Origin: Pontederia crassipes
Lineage: Eukaryota; Streptophyta; Magnoliopsida; Commelinales; Pontederiaceae
DNA: 64,000 nt
Direction: 5' to 3'
Assembly (NCBI GenBank): GCA_030549335.1
Contig: CM060194.1
Location: forward strand, 59,672,547-59,736,546
The position numbers and the translations under genes were made by a program. How positions within the stretch are numbered: the first letter of the stretch is position 1; each line of letters begins with the position of its first letter. Below are positions 22,666 to 35,355 of the stretch, in pieces. The notes under the pieces are model-generated. The model was not told the origin of the DNA and made no database searches. It worked only from the letters and a program-made list of their open reading frames with translations.

Positions 22666-23544
22666 GGGTAAATTACATTAATGATCCTCCAACTTTGAGT
22701 CGATTTTTAATTAGTCCCCAACTTTAATTTATAACCAGAACGTCGCTCATCTTTTATTTTCTAGCACGATTAGTCATCTTGACTAGTGATAGTGAGTTTT
22801 TCGATTGTCTTGCATACGTGGCCGACACGTGAGTCATTTCTCTCTCATCCACATTATTTAAGTCATCCACGTCATTTAACGCTCCAAATCAAATAAATTA
22901 TACGGATCGTCCCCTAACTTTGAGTTAATTTTTAAATAGTCCCCAATTTTAATATTATTGCACGATTCATCCACTTGATTGATAAGAAATAGTCTCCCGA
23001 TTATTTTGCGACGTGATATAATAAAATATAATAAAAAATTTTAACTAGCTGACATCACAAAATAAAAAGTATTATAAAAATTTAAGGATGCGAACGAGCT
23101 GGCAGAGGGGATGACGGCCCCCCTCTCCAAGCTCGCCCTTTGACGAGTTGGCATAGGGTTATTTTTATTATGTAATGCCAGCTAGTTAAAAATTTTTATT
23201 ATTCGTTCGGAAGACTATTTCTTACCAGTCAAGTGAATGAATCGTGTAATAATATCAAAGTTGATGGACTGTTTAGAAATCGACTCAAAGTTGGGGGACG
23301 ATCCGTGTAATTTATCTAGTTTGAAGCGTTAAATGACGTGGATGACTTAAATGACATAAATGAGATAAAAAGGACTTACGTGCCGGCAATGTATGCAAGG
23401 CAACCGAAAAACTCACTATCACCGGTCAAGAGAACTAATCGTGTAAGAAAATAAAAGATGAGGAATGTTCTTGTTACAAATTAAAGTTTGAGAGATCAGT
23501 TAGAAATTGACTTAAAATTAGGGGATCATTCGTATAATTTACTC
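22666..23544. mobile_element. Complete MULE-type foldback element
   Basis: The exact 9-bp duplication tatatttaa lies at 22657-22665 and 23545-23553. The left end is gggtaaattac and the right end is the near-complement gtataatttactc. Each arm is about 380-390 bp and the arms are inverted copies: the cactatcacyrgtcaag, gttgggggacgatccgtg and gacgtggatgacttaaatga words occur in both senses. A short GC-rich centre carries ctcgccctttgacgag. A 9-bp TSD with long inverted arms and no coding frame points to a nonautonomous Mutator-like element. It is the same family as 15913-16648 plus 19901-20362. Confidence 0.85.
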
Positions 23545-23553
23545 TATATTTAA

Positions 23554-26500
23554 TGAGGTAATTACTGACCATTATTTTTTAATAAACCATGACATGCGCA
23601 AACATTTTGTTGCCAATTCCTCACTTTCAATTCAGCTCACAAGTACAACTCCACGAAAACATTAATACATATGTTAAACTTGCTCTTATTCAATTTTGAA
23701 GGACCACAAATTTTATATATTTGGAACGAAGTTCTCCTCCACTAATCCTCTATGGCTATGTTCGGCAGCAGAAGATGGATTAGAAATTATCTAAGTTATG
23801 CCAAACAACTGCCCAAAAAAAAAAATCTATAATTTTAAGTTCTGATTAAAAAGTTACGTGATCTATTATCAGAATTTGAGCTTTTGTTTGAAGCAAGATT
23901 TGTCAGGACTGACTTAGAACATTATAGTAAATGAATGCAAATAATTAATTTATTTTTAAAATGAATTTCAAAACAAGTTTAAATGGTTAACATTTTTAAT
24001 AAAACATCTTATTTGTGGTTTTTTTTTTGTGAAATCCTTACATGTTAATTTATTTGTCAACTTATGAACCATGAGATAAACTAATATAATTTCATAAAAG
24101 GTAAATACAATTATTATAGCTATAAAAATGTAGTACAAGAAGTTGCTAATATCTAATTTTTTTAAGATGGTACGATGATATATATCCATATAAATATATG
24201 CGTGTTAAAGAGAGAGCAACAAAATTTCTGTGAAGGTAGAGTAGAAGATAGATTTAGAAGAAAATATAAAATATTTTGCTCAAAGGGAAAAAATAAATTA
24301 TCTAATATTTATAAAATATTTAAAAATATAACTAAAGTAATCCTAAAATTTAATAGGACAATTGACCCATTAGTTAACATGTGGGTCCGCCTAGGAGAAC
24401 TTAAGACGTTTGTCTAACTTTTTTTTCGCTTTTAATTTTTAGGCTCGGTTTGATATTATTAACGATTTGATAAGCGGATAGCGGTTTAACTAACGAATAT
24501 CAAATTAATTAGCAGATGTCGAGTAGCGGATGATGGTTAACGGCTAAAGATTATAATAAATAAGTGTTTGATAAACTTAGCAGTAGAATTAATTGATGAA
24601 TATAAAATAATATAATTAGACATATGACAAATTATTTAATTTAAGCACTATATAAATTATAATATAATACAATAAATTAAATATTTATATCTTAATTAAA
24701 TGAAATAAAATTTCACAACTATTTTTTTTAAAAATATATAGAAATTTATATTGACAATAAATTTTATATAGGCACCCATGCTATAAAAATATTAATTGTG
24801 AAATTATTTTTTATTCATTGTTAATATATAAATAATTTGTAATTAATTAAGCATGAATATAAAAAGAAATATAAGTAAAAATTATAAAATAAAAATAAGA
24901 AAATAATAAGATAAGTTGGAATGAAATAATATATTTGAATAAGGGTAAAATTGAAAACATTATAAAATGCTAACTTCTAAATGTTAAATGTTAGTAGAAG
25001 TAGCTTTTAATATTTTCATATGAAACATTAAACGCTATTTATTTTTATTATTTATCAAACAAAAGCAAGGCAATTCAAACTAATGTTTGAACCGCTTTTC
25101 AATGTTTTAATTCTTACTTTTCTCCGAACATTCACTAGAATTTATCTATCTAACCAACATTTTAATTACTCATCATTATATTTTTTTATCCAAACATCAG
25201 TTCAAAACTTTTCTATTTAACCGATCAATTTAGAACTAATAAGAACTCTTGTATTCATATACGGCCTATACAAAATGCAAATGTGAATAAGTTAGTACTC
25301 TATTATACAAATAAGGCACTAAAAAGATTGCTGTGCCTAATCACACATACTTATAACAGGTGTAGTAGTGAGTTTGATTCCTATTAGTAAAACTTCTTTA
25401 ATAAAACACATATTAAAGAAAAAAGAAGGATAACAAACAAAATATTCGGTGGAATTTGACGCAAAGGGTAAAATTAACAATAAATAAGGACACCATTAAA
25501 TAATTTAATTGACTATTGATAATAAGTGTCTAGCACAGTCGGAGATTATTAACGGGACATATATATCCCATTATTTTTAAGTTTTTATTTTTCTTACATC
25601 AGATCTTTGAATTCTCTTTGCCAAGGAAAAAAATAATTTGCTATTTTTGCTATCATCTATTTAATTATAATCAGTGGTTTAAAATTTGATCTCAGCCGAT
25701 CGAATCTTCGTCTTTTAAAACGATCTGCGGGCCATTTTAAACTCTTGAGATTGACCTACCTTGACCCGGTCAAACTCGATAAAAAATTCGAGTTCAATTG
25801 GCTGACCCAACGAATTTAAGTGACCCGATTGAGCTAATATGAAAAAAATAATTAGGAGAAAAAAATTAATAGTTTTTAAGCCATATTACTTGCGTGCGCA
25901 TATATATATACTAATGTAATGACCCACGATGCACAAATAATGCAAAATTAGATGTTAATAAAATAAGTAACTATTAGTTATGTATTTTAATATTACTTAA
26001 AAAATATGATAACTAAAAATTAGTGAAATAATTTATTAGTCTATATAATACTCTTTTGTGTCCCATTTATTTCCGCTCTTCATAGAAAATAATATTTTCA
26101 CTTATGTTTGAGGTATTATTTTATTAGTCTATTTTGTATATATTTTGAATTTTATAATACATATAATTATATATTATATTTATTTCAATCACTACTCTTA
26201 TTATCTGGAAACACATTAAATTATAAATATGTGATGAACACTTGGCAATAGATTCATGAAAATGTTGAATTGCTCTTATTTTTTTTATGAACTTTCAACT
26301 CAAGCATGCAATTATTATGCAACCTCTCATGTATAAAAAGAATTGTCCAATAAAATTTTTGTATATTAATGTAGGGATATATTCCAATCATTATTCATCA
26401 TTCATATATTAGATCACAATCATCACAACAATATGTAGAAGACATGTAATATTCAAATTATTAATTTCATCATCACTAAGATAAAAAAAAATTTACTCTT

Positions 26501-28511
26501 TTAAGGTTAAAAACAAAAGCAATCACATAAACACATCTCTACACTTATTACTAATAATTTATTTTATCTATGAAACATAATATCATTAACATAAAGCATT
26601 AGCAATCATTTTTTAAATTAAAAATGTGTTATATTTTAATATTATATAGTTCAATTATTAAAAAAATCATGGATGTATGCCCATACCATGGAAGAACTTG
26701 ACACATAATAATTTCGTCAATGAAACATATTTGAAATATATGCATTACTCACGTACTATAAGAGTTTGCATAAAACGTGAGTTATATGACCGATAACTTT
26801 AGATAAATGCTTAATGCTTTTTAATTTATAGTGAAAAAAATACTTGAAAGATTTATAAGAATATAATATAAATTGAACACTAAAAAAATATATTACAAAA
26901 AATTTTGCATTTGTATACTAATAATATTTTAAGAAGAAATAAAACAATATAAGAAATGCTAAAAATTAATACGATATCACTTAAAGACAGATTAAAAAGA
27001 TTATTTACAGTAAATATAAAAATATATAGTAATGACGATATTCTAACAAAATAAAATGAATCCAATTCTCACATATTTAAGAAGGAATTATTTTGATGAA
27101 AAATTATGTTTTTAAGTTTACTTACTTCTTGATATAAACAAATTAAATATGGTAAATAAAAAAAGAATCAATAATGACAATATTCTAAATCAAATTAAAA
27201 GGAATCAGGTTCTCACACAAATTGAAGGAACTATTTTAGGGAACGAAAGTCATGGTCACAATCATAATAAAAAAATTAAATTCTTTGTATTTATTTGACA
27301 TTAAATCTTGATAAATAAAAAGTTTAATAAAAATTTTATATTCCAATCTATAATTACATGATTATAAGAAAATATAGATAATGTATTGAACACTGATACA
27401 AAAATTAATTATATAAAAGTATTTAAAAAAATAAGAATCTAATAAAATAGCTCATAGTGAGGCTATCATTATAGAAATAAATAGCATACCACTAAAGTGC
27501 TTATTTTTGTACACAAATAATATTTTAAGAAGTAATGTAATCATACAAAATGCTATAAATGAATACAATAATGCTCAAATACAAATAAAAAAGCATTATT
27601 TGCAATAAATAGGAATTAAACACTCATATTTATTTCCTAAAAAATCATATGATTCATCTTCTTAGTAAAAGTTTGAATTTCATAAATGTTATTTATGTTT
27701 ATTTTTTATAAATAATTTATTAGTGTCTACTTACATAATTAAAATAAATAAAATAGGAACCATCTTAATAACTTCATAAAAAAGATATGATAATATTTAA
27801 TCACTTCCCAATTAACATGTACTAAATATTTAAACATGCTTATTAATCATTTAATAAAATTTTGTCTCTTAGATAGTTAGGGATATATTTGTAACTATTA
27901 ATTCATTTATCAATTAAATTAAAAATATCGATATTTGTAACAAACTCTCTTATTTCATTTAATAAATTCCTTTATTAATTAAATTTTGGTCCATTTAACA
28001 TATATCTATTAATTCATTTATTTGAAAATTATTATAGATATTTATAAGAAACTCTAATAATTAACTATTAAAAGTAACTATAAATAAATATCCTATGAGC
28101 ATATAAAAAATATTTTAATTACAATTTAATTAGAGGAAACATGGCACATCATGCATGTGGTTGATGTCATTCTCTACTTGCTTAGTATTATCTGTTTAAC
28201 GATATAAAGATAAATTTTACATGTCAATTGAGATAGCTAATAAATATTCATAAAAAATTAACAAATTCTCGGAAAGCAATTCACATATAACATCAATGTT
28301 AAATTCCTCGGAGATAGCGCTCAATTATATATATATATATATAGAGAGAGAGAGGAGGGGGGAGAGGGGAGAGAGAAATAGGGAGGGACTCAGCGGAGAG
28401 TGGAAGATAGGAGAGTATTTACATGTTGAGATTATGTTCTTAAAATGGAGACTGTTACTACATACAATAACCACCCGCCCCAACTAAAATCATATGATTA
28501 ATTAATAATTT
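23554..28511. other. AT-rich intergenic DNA
   Basis: Very AT-rich throughout, with no convincing coding frame. A compound (TA)n(GA)n microsatellite with a G-rich follow-on lies at about 28327-28388. Around 24440-25240 a pair of regions with gcggttaac / gaaccgc words may be the ends of an old DNA element, but ends and TSD could not be set. Around 25680-25810 there are gacccggtcaaactcg words typical of degenerate terminal sequences. Confidence 0.5.
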
Positions 28512-28797
28512 TAATTAATTTTAATTCTAATTCTAATGATTTAGAAGAATGATAAAATTAAAATATTACAATAATGGAGTAAACTAATTTTAAACATATG
28601 GTAACATGTGCCAATATATAATTATATAAATTATTTTGATTTCTATTAGTTCTATCACATTAATTAATTTTAATTCTAATTCCAATGATTTAGAAGAATG
28701 ATAAAATTAAAATATTACAATAATGGAGTTAACTAATTTTAAACATATGGTAACATGTGCCAATATATAATTATATAAATTATTTTGATTTCTATTT
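28512..28797 (+). repeat. Two-copy tandem duplication, period 149 bp
   Basis: The unit starting taattaattttaattctaat begins at 28512 and again at 28661. It continues nearly identically through ggtaacatgtgcc to ttgatttctatt. Only a few substitutions separate the copies, so the duplication is fairly recent. Confidence 0.85.
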
Positions 28798-29655
28798 TCT
28801 AAAATAACATCATTTTGATATTTTGAACATCATTTATTAAAAAGGACAAAAATTGCTAACTTAGAATATTTTAAAAAAAAGAAATTTGGAAAATATTTAT
28901 AATTTTACTATTTGGGATTGAGTAGAATCATTGACTTCAATTTATTATTATAATGTCAATTATTTTTATCTTAGTTAAAAATATTATGAGTATGAATTTT
29001 AATTTTGTATTTATGATATGTTTTTTTCATCTTATCAAGGTAATATTACATATGAGGATATTATAGTACTCTACGAATGAGGATACAAATGAATCAAAAT
29101 AATACACATTGGCACATGAAGTGCCTCCACATGTTAAAAAAACTTTTTTAAACTAACGTTGATTTGTAACTATATTTTAAATTAATTAATATGTAACAAT
29201 TAAGGAATTTTTAATTGAGAGGTTAGAAATTAATCATAAAACATGGTAATACATAAAAAGTGGAGAGGTTACAAATTAATCATTCAAATTACTAACTAAT
29301 TACATAATATTTAATTAGTTGCAAATGATAGAGGACACATGTAACGTGCCAAATGTCATCACCACCTCATGACAAACTTTTTTGTTTTTAATATAGTATA
29401 TATATATATATATGCTCTATTTTTTCATTCTTATCGCATATCATCGATATTATTTTATTTATAATTATGAGAAATTTTCATCTTGTATGTAATAATTATT
29501 TAGTTGATATTTACTTTATAATATTATTTGACGTTTAAATTATTTTATTTTAATTTATTAGATTATATTATATTTATTATGGATCTTACAAAAGAATTAA
29601 GAATATGAGAAAAAATTATTTAACATGTTTTATAAAAAGTTCTTATTAACTTGTA

Positions 29656-32600
29656 CTAGTGTAGAGCCCGCACGATGTGCGAGTGGTATAAAAAATAATG
29701 TACCTCATCTTAAAAAAATATTAAATTTAGATAATTCTTAATTTTAATCATTTGTGATCATTTCATTCAAAGGTATCACATGGAATAAAGTTTTCAATAT
29801 ACAATAAATAATAAAATACAAAATGATAAAGAAGTCACTTTATTTCTCCTCGTATCATTTTTTTTTCCAATCAAACACCTTAATTGAATATTTATCTTTA
29901 ATGGTTCATTATTATTATTAAGCTAATTCACATATGTTGTGTAAACAAAATGGGAACAACTTTAATCCAAAGACATAACAAACTTCAAAATAAATAAAAT
30001 ACATGATTAATGTTTATTAGCTTAATTTGAACATGCACATTTATTAGTTTAATAAAATACTTAAAACAATGACATGTTCAAAATTTGAACAAATCAATAT
30101 GTAGCATGCTTCTATGACCTTTTAATAGAAACTAAATTTCAAGCATGTGCCTTGTGCGATGCACATTAGATATAGAAAAGTAAATTGATCAAAATATTTT
30201 TTATTAACTTTTATATGAATAAATATGGAATGCACTTCTATCTTTTAGAACTACTAATAATAATATTCTGAAAATAAAAGTATAAAGAATGTTTATTTAG
30301 TGAGAATTTAAAAAAAAAACTTATAATTTTAAAGTTATGAGTAATAAATATAATTTTGTATCATTTTAGCATTACATTTTATTAGCAAAATATTACACCC
30401 GCCTTATGTCTATATTATGTAAAACATGAAATTAAAATATAAATATTCAAAAAACAATGAGATAAAATTGTTAGTCATTGGGATCAATTATTTAAATAAT
30501 GTTTTTTCTATTATATTTAAGTATTCTATATTGGATTGTGATATTATTTGTTTATATTCATTAAGCATTGTGTCATACCATTGATTAACAAATTCATTCA
30601 AAATTTCCTAATATGTTAATAGATATATAAGATTTAGAATAAAAAAGAAGGCTTGAATTTAGAAAAGTAAAAATAATGGTTATTTTAAAAGGTTAGGTAA
30701 ATGTTATTCATTCTTTTTAATCTTTCTCCTTTTTCTATAGTTTTTATATATTCCTATTTTAAATTTGACAATACGATTTGTTAGATGTGAGGTTTTATGT
30801 CATAAATAACAAAAATTTATTCGTAGAATATTTTAGGTAGTAGATTTTGTTGTTACCTTTCTTGCTACATTATTAGAAATTTCATGAAAATCCAATTATT
30901 AGTTGAATGATTAATTGATTGTATTATCTTATTCACTCTTCTTTTATATACTTATATGAATAATAAAGATATAGTTTGATTTTTTTTAATAATTAAATTA
31001 AATTAAATAATTTATTATGACATAAGTTTTGTTTTTATATAATTAAGAAAATATATAAATTATTATTTTATGTTATACTTTTTTATTCATTAAAATTGAA
31101 TGTAATTACACTTGGTGGTAATATATGAATATAACACGAGTGACTTCTCTTGTTGGATATTGCATTCTCTTTAGTTGACATTCCTATTTCTAATTTTATA
31201 TTCATATTTAAGTAAAAATAATTTATTTATAGTATGTAAAATTAAATTTTCTTATTCATTTGAATGGAATGGATGACTTAATTGGATACTGTCACCTACA
31301 ACTTCACCATTTCCTTAGTGATGAAATTATAATTAATTGTAATATTAATCATCATAAGGTTACTTTTAACATTATCTTACAATAGTATAAACTATAATCT
31401 CCTCCAGATAATGATGAATGAGCTATTTTGAAATTGATCTAGACAATTAAAATAAATTTATATAGATAATGTTCGGAAATTTATTTTGACCGAGAACATG
31501 TAGTTTGGCATGAGACAATAGGAAATATATATGTTATAAGCTTTTTTATATCTAATGATGATTATTATCCTTAAATCAAATCAAATTTCTAAAATAAGAA
31601 AAAAAAACTTGACTATAATTTTTTTTAGATATCATGCACCAATGTATATTGTAAAATTAAATTATTGTTATATAATCTTTATCAATATCTTGTAAAATTA
31701 TATCATATTATATAATTGACGATATAAAGTAAAATCCTTCTAATAATGCATGTATTATACACATATTATATTTATTATTGTTTTAAAAATCCATGTGCCG
31801 TGTATTTCTCTCCTTTCATACTACTCAAACCTTTATTATACCAAATGATATTATTAAAATTAGTTATTTTCTACTCTTTGTAGAATACACCACTTCTTTC
31901 ATGTGATTTTTTGCATCTCATCCCTCTTGAAATAGCATACACACGCCAGCTATCAAATGATATGTATATTTATTTAATTTTAGGTTTTATATGTTATTAG
32001 ATACTTGGTGCAATATGTGCTCCTATCCTTTTGACTTAGTTTCGTTTTTCCTTATATGATACGTAATGCTACTTTTCTCAATCATATTGATCATTTCTTA
32101 GTTTTTAACATAAAATATGCTATATATTTTTTTTCCATCATATGATTTGTTTAACATTATCTAAATGTTAATATGTGGGGATATATAATTATTTTTTCAG
32201 TACTCTCAAATTGAACTTATTAGCTAAAAATATTTATTCAATATTTTAACCCATTATTATTGTCTGTTAACTAAATATATTTACATTTATGTATTTGTTT
32301 AAATATTATATATATGGATACTACCTTTTGTTTAATATAGTAAGTATAGATATATATTATTTACGAAAAAAATATAGATATATATTTGTTTTGATACGCC
32401 TGAGTACAAATGTCGATTCATTTGTTTTCCAAATCATATCATATTTTCTTTAACATTTGTAATATATACAAACTAAAAATGGATATATATATCTTTATAT
32501 ATATATTATGTGCAAATAAAACTATTATATAACTCATATAGTTATACTATTATGTACTGAATTAAAAATATTCATATTATATAAATTAATATTCTAAGTA

Positions 32601-34479
32601 GTTGGTCCATCCATTTGTCAGATGACATCCTCTCCTTACTCTCTATATTATAAAGTTGATGTCTAGCCAAAAGAAAAGGAGTCTAGGCAAAGATAATAAA
32701 ATTAACATTTATGGATTTTTCTAAAGTAAACAATCTCATAAATATTAGTCCTTGATAGACTATTAATATGCATAAAAATAAACTACTTAAAAATTCAAAA
32801 TAAATGTATGTTTTAGCATTCCGACTGTTTCTTCTTTTTTGACACAAAGCAATTCCTTTTTCTTAGTCATATAAGATAAATGAATTAATATATTTGCAAA
32901 ATAAACATATAATGTGAAATTATTAATAACATATAATATAATTTGAATATCATGCCAACATCCAAATATGTAAAATAGAAAAGTTTGAATAATAATTAAA
33001 TTCAAATTTGTTAATTCCATCCAAATTATTTATCTTACTAATTTTAGAAAAAAAGTAATTTCAATAATACATTAATATGCTTCAAGAAACGAATGACTAA
33101 CCCTTATAACACGTTTCTAATTACTTTACAATAAAAATAGCCAACTACCATACAAAATTTGAACCATTAAAAAGAGCTAACTTCAAATAATATATTAATA
33201 TGCATAATTCAAGATAAAAAAAACCAACTCATATCAGATTAATTTGCAATAAAATAAAGTATATATATATATATAGAGAGAGAGTGTGTGTGAGGGGGAG
33301 AGAGAGAGAGAGAGAAGTGGGGTGGGGTGGGGTGGGGGAGGGAGGGAGTGAAAAGAGGGATATGAACGGGTATGAATCCAAGTTAATTTGCCCAATATTT
33401 ATAATGTGAGAAATGGAAAAGTTTATCTTTCCACCAATTGGTTGATTATAACTACCTGTGTTCAAAATTTTTATTAAGAATTAAATTTACATTCAAAATG
33501 ACAATGAAATAACTGATAGATTTTTATTCTTATGCTAAAATAACGTGGAAGAATGTTAATAATAAATATATTTACTTTCTTATCTTACTTATTTTAATGT
33601 TCTCTATAGATTTTAAATTTTATTTTGCAATTTAAATATAATTATTTAGATTTAAATATTTTAATTATTACAATTTTTAGTGTTAACTATATCTTTTATA
33701 CTTTAAATATAGTCATTGGATAAATGTTCCCTACATATTTTCTAAAAAACTATTAAAAAATAAGTAATTAGTTATAACTACCTTAAACTTTTTCTTTTCA
33801 TCGCTTTTTCTTTTTAAATGAAAAATATATCCCATTGTTTTTGTTTCATTCCCTTATTATTGCTAAATTTAATATACTCGAAAGCCAATATGTAGGTTTG
33901 TTATAGTCCATGATGTCCATACTATCTATGCCAGATCCTTGTGATGGTTATGGTGGTAATTAAATTTATAGTTAATCGCATGAAATTTTAAATTTTATTT
34001 GTACCTTTCTTTTCTACAATCTATTTTATAGCATTTCAATTACATAGTATTCCAACTTTTCAACTAATGCCAATTTAAAATCAATAATTTAACATTGGTA
34101 GAATATATTTATACTAACGTTTTAAATGAAGCAATATGATATAAAATTATCAAGGAATTAATCTATAAAAATGAAATGTCATCTAAATACATTCCCTTAT
34201 TTTTCAAATTCACCAAGTCAATATTTCTATCTAATAGTCAATTTATGTAGTAAATTAATTTATAATATTTTTTTATGTTTGTATTTTTCTTTCAATTACG
34301 TAATGGGTATAATTATTGATATTATTTATCTAATGGATATATAAGCATTAAGTTATTACAATCATTATTTAAATGTTTAAAAAGTTATTTATATTACAGG
34401 TATGGACATGTGGCACATTAAAAAAAGTGTCAAATGTTATTTTCTCATTGAAAGTACTCTCTCTTTAATATAATATAGA
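29656..34479 (-). mobile_element. Candidate nonautonomous Helitron
   Basis: On the minus strand the right end reads TCTATATTATATTAAAGAGA, the style of plant Helitron 5' ends. The left end has a hairpin (CGCAC-ATC-GTGCG) followed after a short spacer by CTAG and then T. The flanking bases are A before TC and T after CTAG, as Helitrons require, and there is no TSD. About 4.8 kb lies between, without RepHel-like coding sequence. It includes a compound TA/GA/TG microsatellite near 33258-33353. The ends could be chance or belong to different copies; only a search for sister copies can decide. Confidence 0.42.
33258..33353 (+). repeat. Compound TA/GA/TG microsatellite with GGGGT repeats
   Basis: (TA)n is followed by (GA)n, (TG)n, a second (GA)n and ggggt repeats. 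A second compound TA/GA array with G-rich follow-on occurs at about 28327-28388, in the same order. Confidence 0.9.
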
Positions 34480-34699
34480 TTATTCGATTCAACTGGTAGA
34501 TTCAATCTTATCCGATCATTAATTTTAAGGAAGGAGTCGGCCATGTTTAAGTTCTCTATAATATCTATACTATTTTTGTAAGAAAAATAGAAATACATAA
34601 CTTCTATATACTTGGCTCCCGTATGAATTCATTTGGCTCCGTTACTGTCAAACCAGATTTTATTATAATGAAGAAAATAAATATTTTTTTTTAAAATTC

Positions 34700-35355
34700 A
34701 TGAGAAATATCGATTTTGTGTTGGACATTTATCGTGTCATGGGCTTAGCTACGTCAGGCCCACCGCGTTTCTATAGGCCTATAGCGATGCGTCGGCGACC
34801 GTTAAACGCGTACAACAGTTAAAATGATTTCTTACCTCACACGCAGTTGGTCTAAACGATAAAAATAGTAGCCACAACTTCAGTTAAACCAAAAAATGAA
34901 CGAAAAGAATAAGTAAATACCGAAAGCGCTCGCGCATAATAAAACATCCCGCCACCCGCGAGGGCATTCGCGTCATTACAGCCTTCAGCCTCGAATGGCT
35001 TGGTCTCTCGAGTCTCCGGAAGCCGTCCCTCATGCGTAATTAACGAGCGCCTCAAGGGCATTACCGGTACATAAAAACCTCCCGGCGTCTTCCAAGTCCA
35101 CCTCTGCTATTTAGCGCGTCCTCTGCTCACCCCTCCGGCGGATACCCCTCTCTCGCCGTGGCCTCTACCTTCCGTTTCGTACCCCTCTCTCGCCTCTTCC
35201 ACCCCGCCTTAGAAACCCCGACCACTTCTCAATTCCCCTCGAGATCTAGGATTTTCGTCTCTCCGGACGGAACCCTAGCGCTCCGCCGGATTCCGTCCTG
35301 AATTTCCCGGCCATGGTCCCCGTCTTCTGTTTCTGAGGGCTGCTGTGCATCAGAC
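34700..35355 (+). promoter_or_regulatory. SCC2 upstream region and 5' UTR
   Basis: The DNA changes from AT-rich to GC/CpG-rich here. Two site II-type words lie 18 bp apart: TGGGCT at 34740-34745 and AGGCCCA (TGGGCCT on the minus strand) at 34757-34763. Such pairs are TCP-factor targets in plant genes active in dividing cells, which would suit a cohesin loader. A TTTCCCGG word at about 35303-35310 is a partial E2F-like site. The transcription start cannot be read from sequence. Minus-strand open frames here are by-products of GC-rich DNA. Confidence 0.45.

Noticed and set aside
24440..25240. Possible DNA transposon with gcggttaac / gaaccgc ends
   Set aside because: The inverted words are short and diffuse, and no target-site duplication was found.
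25900..29400. Second Helitron candidate (ttaatatagta end near 29390)
   Set aside because: No matching hairpin plus CTRR end at a sensible position on the left.
30130..30170. Second hairpin tgtgc-gat-gcaca resembling a Helitron 3' end
   Set aside because: It is not followed by CTRR at the right distance.
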